Assembly (NCBI GenBank): GCA_023666615.1 | Contig: JAMPBQ010000001.1 | Location: 383,612 to 447,611 of the forward strand | Direction of reading: 5' to 3' | Origin: Clostridium sp. | GTDB lineage: Bacteria; Bacteroidota; Bacteroidia; Bacteroidales; Muribaculaceae | Length of the DNA stretch: 64,000 bases | Part shown: in pieces, positions 61,045-64,000 of the stretch | Numbering within the stretch: the stretch's first letter is position 1 | How the letters are laid out: every line of letters begins with the position of its first letter | Position numbers and translations under genes: made by a program | Notes under the pieces: model-generated | What the model was told of the DNA's origin: nothing | Seen by the model: the letters and a program-made list of their open reading frames with translations, nothing else | Database searches by the model: none

Positions 61045-61118
61045 GGTACCATGGCCGAGTGGTGAGGCGCCGGTCTGCAAAACCGTTTACAGCAGTTCGA
61101 TTCTGCTTGGTACCTCCA
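61045..61118 (+). tRNA. tRNA-Cys (GCA)
   Basis: GGTACCA and TGGTACC form the acceptor stem. CGGT-CTGCAAA-ACCG is the anticodon arm with GCA, and AGCAG-TTCGATT-CTGCT the T-arm. CCA is encoded at 61116-61118, unlike in the other two tRNA genes here. Confidence 0.94.
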
Positions 61119-61146
61119 AGGCATCCCCTCCCGGGATGCCTTTTTT
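61118..61146 (+). terminator. Terminator of tRNA-Cys
   Basis: AAGGCATCCC and GGGATGCCTT form a 10-bp stem around CTCCC, followed by TTTT. It begins right at the end of the tRNA. Confidence 0.92.
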
Positions 61147-61501
61147 CATGCCCAAACCACAGCTGAGCGTGGGGAGATGCACCATGGATTGCACGGAAGA
61201 AAAGAAGGCGCCACGGATTTAACGGATTTCACGGATGAAATAAGGCGCTGCGGATTTTCGGACCACACAGGTGTTGATTAAGTATAAATGACTCAATTAT
61301 ATGGTGTGCGGCAAAGGCTCAGGCAAGCCACGGCAAAGCCGTGGCTATATGTTTGGCCGCGGGTGGCAATTGATGCCCCCCGCGGTCACTATCCTCTCCA
61401 TAAGCACTGCAAAGCTGTGCCCCTTGCCCTTTAGATTGGTGATTAAGCGCGGTTTACCACTCTGTCCGCTAGGGCGGGTATATGTCCGATGAATACGCAA
61501 C
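61147..61501. other. Spacer with word repeats and palindromic blocks
   Basis: No gene is seen in these 355 bases. CCACGGATTTAACGGATTTCACGG words lie at 61210-61236. Palindromic blocks follow: GCCACGGC-AAA-GCCGTGGC (61327-61345) and CCGCGGG...CCCGCGG (61357-61385). These look like a third type of dispersed palindromic element. Confidence 0.65.
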
Positions 61502-62716
61502 CTACATCATCTCCACCTTCCCAACAAACAAGATGCTGTTAGTGGAGCACTCATAAATTGAGAAGATAAAGGGCCTGTCCACAACTATTGGATCTGGTCT
61601 CAAAGGATTATTGCTCGTTGTGTAGAATCCGGTGATTGTCACCGCGGCGGCTTCGGCCCCCTTTTCGTCAACCTTTATGTTGCACCCCTGTTTCATTGTA
61701 TTAATATAGGTATCTATGTCAGAGACATATCGGAAATCCGCCTCCCTGGGGTCAAAGGCCTTTCTGATTCCAAGCGACCTCAAGCTGTTTATTATATTCA
61801 ATTCCCCCTGTGCCTCAAATTTAGGCATAGTAATGTCTAATTTCACATTCATATAATTGCGGAACTTTTCGCCTAAGTCAGATATGCATTCATCCAAATC
61901 CACGCCTACATTTGGTAAAGTGATAGACATATAATATGCGCCATTGCCAAAAGGTATGTGCGCGGTCCTCCACGTTTCCCCTTCCCCATATCGGCAGGTC
62001 ACGTTTTTGGCTTTCATATAGCTGGCGCTACTCTTTGTACCATCGCAATTCGTAAATGTTTGTTGCCCTTTCGACTCAAATTTTACGTGATCAGCCCATA
62101 AGTTTCGGTAATACAGAGCATTTATCAACGCAAAATCGTATGACTCGCCTTCCTTTATAAGATTGTCAATCAATCTGTTTGTCTTTTTGCTACACCATTT
62201 GTTGGCCTCTTTTGAGAAATTCCGCATATCCAAATTAAACGCTTCAGCGTCAAAATTCTCCTGTAAGGCTTTTTTGTATCCTTCCTTTATGGGCAACGAT
62301 TCACTCATCCACATGGAGTTGGCTACGCTCAGCGCGCATTCTTTGTCACGGTTTATGAGCTTCGTCACCATAAAGTGGCTGCACTCATTAATTTCATCAA
62401 CGCTCATGTCGTCAAGGCCCAACACATTGATGATTTCCTCTCTGGTTTCTCCGCCGGCCCCGTTGAGAATCATCATCAATGAAATGCTTGTGCTCAAAGG
62501 GGATATGCAAATATTTTTCCCTTGATTGTCCTCGCTAGCTTTCTCAAAAAAACGCCAGGCAAAATTATGATTGGCGTTAGCCACAGTGCTTTCTGCCCGC
62601 GAAAGCGTAATCCTCTCATAGGAATTGTCACTGTTAGCCTTGCCATCCGAAGGCTCATCATTTGAGCACCCCATCAAGCACCCCGCAATAAATCCAAAAA
62701 TAATTAGCTTCTTCAT
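61502..62716 (-). CDS. Serpin-family lipoprotein
   Basis: This 404-residue protein has a lipobox MGC (Cys16), so it is membrane-anchored and possibly surface-exposed. The serpin fold is clear: NICISPLSTSISLMMILNGA, TREEIINVLGL, NALYYRNLWADHVKF, then the hinge VDEKGAEAAAVTITG and DRPFIFSIYE...ILFVGKV at the end. The small-residue hinge (Gly-Ala-Glu-Ala-Ala-Ala) is typical of inhibitory serpins. Counting from the hinge puts the cleavage site near Tyr-Thr-Thr-Ser (P1 probably Thr), which is only approximate. It may block host or competitor serine or cysteine proteases. It is AT-richer than its surroundings. Confidence 0.93.
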   Translation of the reverse strand: MKKLIIFGFIAGCLMGCSNDEPSDGKANSDNSYERITLSRAESTVANANHNFAWRFFEKASEDNQGKNICISPLSTSISLMMILNGAGGETREEIINVLGLDDMSVDEINECSHFMVTKLINRDKECALSVANSMWMSESLPIKEGYKKALQENFDAEAFNLDMRNFSKEANKWCSKKTNRLIDNLIKEGESYDFALINALYYRNLWADHVKFESKGQQTFTNCDGTKSSASYMKAKNVTCRYGEGETWRTAHIPFGNGAYYMSITLPNVGVDLDECISDLGEKFRNYMNVKLDITMPKFEAQGELNIINSLRSLGIRKAFDPREADFRYVSDIDTYINTMKQGCNIKVDEKGAEAAAVTITGFYTTSNNPLRPDPIVVDRPFIFSIYECSTNSILFVGKVEMM

Positions 62717-62732
62717 ATCCTATAATTTAAAA

Positions 62733-62918
62733 CTATTTAACGATAATTAATTGTACGATGCCCGCATAATCATTAGTTTGATGATTGGAATGATTCTCAT
62801 CCCGATCATAATATACCCCTTCACATGTATTTGTTTCCACTACGGAAAAATCATCTGTCTTGCAAGCGACAAATATGACAAGCATTAATCCGATGCTAAA
62901 AATTAGTTTTTTCTTCAT
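62733..62918 (-). CDS. Tiny lipoprotein upstream of the serpin gene, 61 residues
   Basis: I chose the ATG at 62918, giving MKKKLIFSIGLMLVIFVACK, a signal with lipobox FVAC. The mature ~42 residues are acidic and His/Asn-rich, with one further Cys (NTCEGVYYD). No family is recognised. It ends 16 bp before the serpin start on the same strand, so the two are probably co-transcribed. A -7 box (TATATTTG) lies at 62958-62965. Confidence 0.65.
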   Translation of the reverse strand: MKKKLIFSIGLMLVIFVACKTDDFSVVETNTCEGVYYDRDENHSNHQTNDYAGIVQLIIVK

Positions 62919-62957
62919 TTTATTTGGATAAGATTTAAATTTGAAAATTATTTTCCG

Positions 62958-62965
62958 CAAATATA
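62958..62965 (-). promoter_or_regulatory. -7 promoter box of the serpin operon
   Basis: The minus strand reads TATATTTG, matching TAnnTTTG. A GTTG lies 21 bp further upstream (62987-62990), one base from TTTG. The start codon is ~40 bp downstream. Confidence 0.5.
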
Positions 62966-63113
62966 TTGATAAAAAATAAAAAAAAACAACGTTTTGACTG
63001 TCTTTTTGCAATTGAATTAAGTGATTTTTGCAGAGTGGACCATCTGTGGAAAGATTCGTTATTGTGATAAATCGTTGAATTGAATATATTGCTGAACTTT
63101 AATGCTTGTTACT

Positions 63114-63422
63114 ATGAAAGAGATACAAAATCGGTTGGAGGCATACATATCAGCTACACCTTCAAAATGGAGAGAGAAAGCGGAGGCGCGGTTGACTAAC
63201 AAGGAATGGCTGCGCTACTCTCAACGTATTGCTATAATGATGCTCGACAAGATGGAGGAGCTTGTGCTAATTCAGAGGTAAGTGGCCGAGCGAATGGGTT
63301 GCACTCAACAATACGTTTCACAACTGCTGAAAGGAACTGAAAATCTCTCCATCGAAACCATCAGCAAGATTGAAATGGCTCTTGGACTTCAGATTTTGGA
63401 GCCGGTATTCATATCCCGATAG
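63114..63422 (+). pseudogene. Broken XRE-type helix-turn-helix (antitoxin-like) gene
   Basis: From the ATG at 63114 the frame reads KEIQNRLEAYISATPSKWRE...RYSQRIAIMMLDKMEELVLIQR, then TAA at 63279-63281. In the same frame it continues VAERMGCTQQYVSQLLKGTE and NLSIETISKIEMALG to TAG at 63420. The two parts together make a complete XRE/Cro-like helix-turn-helix protein of the Bacteroidetes antitoxin/regulator type. The single in-frame stop sits where relatives have a coding residue before the recognition region. It is most simply a nonsense-mutated gene. A further ~50 codons in another frame follow to ~63578. Confidence 0.8.
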
Positions 63423-63560
63423 TCCATAAGGTACTGTATGGCAAGGATGCGGAACGTTTTGAAAAGATGATTTCGCAACCGAAACCTGTATTTAAGGAAG
63501 AGAAAGAGAGGGTAAGAAAAGCATATGAGGAGATGAAATCAATAGCTAAAATGGGGTGGG

Positions 63561-64000
63561 TTAGAGGTTTTCGATGATGATTAGGTAGCTGGCGTTGAAG
63601 GAGCGGCGGGGGGAGAGGAGGTTTACGTAGTCGCGCTGGTCGAAGGGGCCTTCGTAGCCGCGGCGGTCGCAGCGGCCGTACCAGGGCTCGATGCACATGA
63701 ATGGGGCGTCGGGCTTGGGCGACCAGAGGCCCACCAGCGGGGCGCGGAAGATCATTGACAGGTACGGCGATTTGGCCTTGTCGAGCATCGATACGCGATG
63801 CACCTGTTCGTCGGCAAGGATTAGGGCGTCATGCGTGAAAGTGTCGGATGTAACGGGCAGCATTCCCTCGTGGTTGAGCAGCACCTTTTTCGTCTCATCG
63901 CCAACGCATCCCTTTTCGGCCAATACCTGCGATTCGATTGTGCTGTTGTCGAAAAGGAGGTAGGCATGGACAGGATCGGATGGCGAAAAGTCGGGATAGT
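63561..64000 (-). CDS. Aldose 1-epimerase-family protein, C-terminal part (partial)
   Basis: The minus-strand frame is open to the window edge, so the N-terminus lies outside. About 145 residues are visible. The end shows APLVGLWSPKPDAPFMCIEPWYGRCDRRGYEGPFDQRDYVNLL, a stretch typical of LacX/galactose-mutarotase-like proteins, where EPWYG carries the catalytic Glu. The enzyme interconverts sugar anomers in the cytosol. The real start cannot be given. It converges with the broken antitoxin gene, and the latter's out-of-frame tail overlaps its 3' end. Confidence 0.88.
   Translation of the reverse strand, partial: YPDFSPSDPVHAYLLFDNSTIESQVLAEKGCVGDETKKVLLNHEGMLPVTSDTFTHDALILADEQVHRVSMLDKAKSPYLSMIFRAPLVGLWSPKPDAPFMCIEPWYGRCDRRGYEGPFDQRDYVNLLSPRRSFNASYLIIIENL

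Noticed and set aside
61045-61118. Prophage or integrative element attachment site at tRNA-Cys
   Set aside because: No integrase and no direct repeat of the tRNA end is seen nearby; only an accessory islet is suggested.

Overview
The window looks like a piece of chromosome from a gut-type Bacteroidales bacterium, most likely Muribaculaceae or a close relative. The grounds are: recurring -7 boxes of the Bacteroidetes form TAnnTTTG (often with TTTG about 20 bp upstream), AT-rich start regions without strong Shine-Dalgarno sites, Bacteroidetes-restricted families (DUF3943, DUF4831, DUF5715, DUF4369, GldD/GldE, a PG0541-like P-II relative), a T9SS-like C-terminal domain, and a moderately GC-rich genome. 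The genus is an inference; no rRNA is present.

Layout. 1-1475: 3' end of an RHS protein with a JAB-like toxin tip, then a lipoprotein that may be its immunity partner. 1684-11525: scattered single genes (two outer-membrane barrels, flavodoxin, histidine kinase, DUF5715 peptidase-like lipoprotein, HAD phosphatase, aroB, nitroreductase, aldo/keto reductase), separated by repeat-rich spacers. 11575-17823: tRNA-Gln and a MacAB-TolC-like ABC efflux operon. 18108-25022: tyrS-queF, a GH127 arabinofuranosidase, a DUF4831 protein and the NAD(P)HX repair enzyme. 25222-31352: a TolC/adaptor/RND efflux operon ending in a P-II-like gene. 31595-34776: LysM/M23 endopeptidase, ndk, tRNA-Pro, OmpA. 34890-39614: a 1574-residue multidomain secreted glycosidase. 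39876-48968: OmpH-like lipoprotein, C69 dipeptidase, DUF4369 lipoprotein, a GH3-family amido synthetase overlapping an alkaline phosphatase, upp, pfkA. 49059-52567: thiol peroxidase, a LolA/thioredoxin-like secreted protein, and an ECF sigma operon. 52626-56024: gldE-gldD-phosphopantetheinyl transferase-queG operon. 56141-58696: a tightly overlapping adenylation-domain/GNAT/esterase operon. 58875-61118: GH51 arabinofuranosidase divergent from tRNA-Cys. 61502-63422: serpin lipoprotein, tiny lipoprotein and a broken antitoxin gene. 63561-64000: end of an aldose 1-epimerase-like gene.

Themes. Two arabinofuranosidases (GH127, GH51) and the large glycosidase point to plant or host glycan use. Two complete tripartite exporters serve the envelope. 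queF and queG each sit in other operons (with tyrS; with gldDE), dispersing queuosine synthesis. A striking non-coding feature is the number of intergenic spacers filled with short word-like tandem repeats, each with its own 7-14 bp unit, plus two families of palindromic REP-like elements.

The most promising candidates for undescribed biology are the adenylation/GNAT/esterase operon, the GH3-alkaline phosphatase pair, the RHS/JAB toxin with a lipoprotein neighbour, the serpin with its tiny partner next to tRNA-Cys, and the intergenic word repeats.
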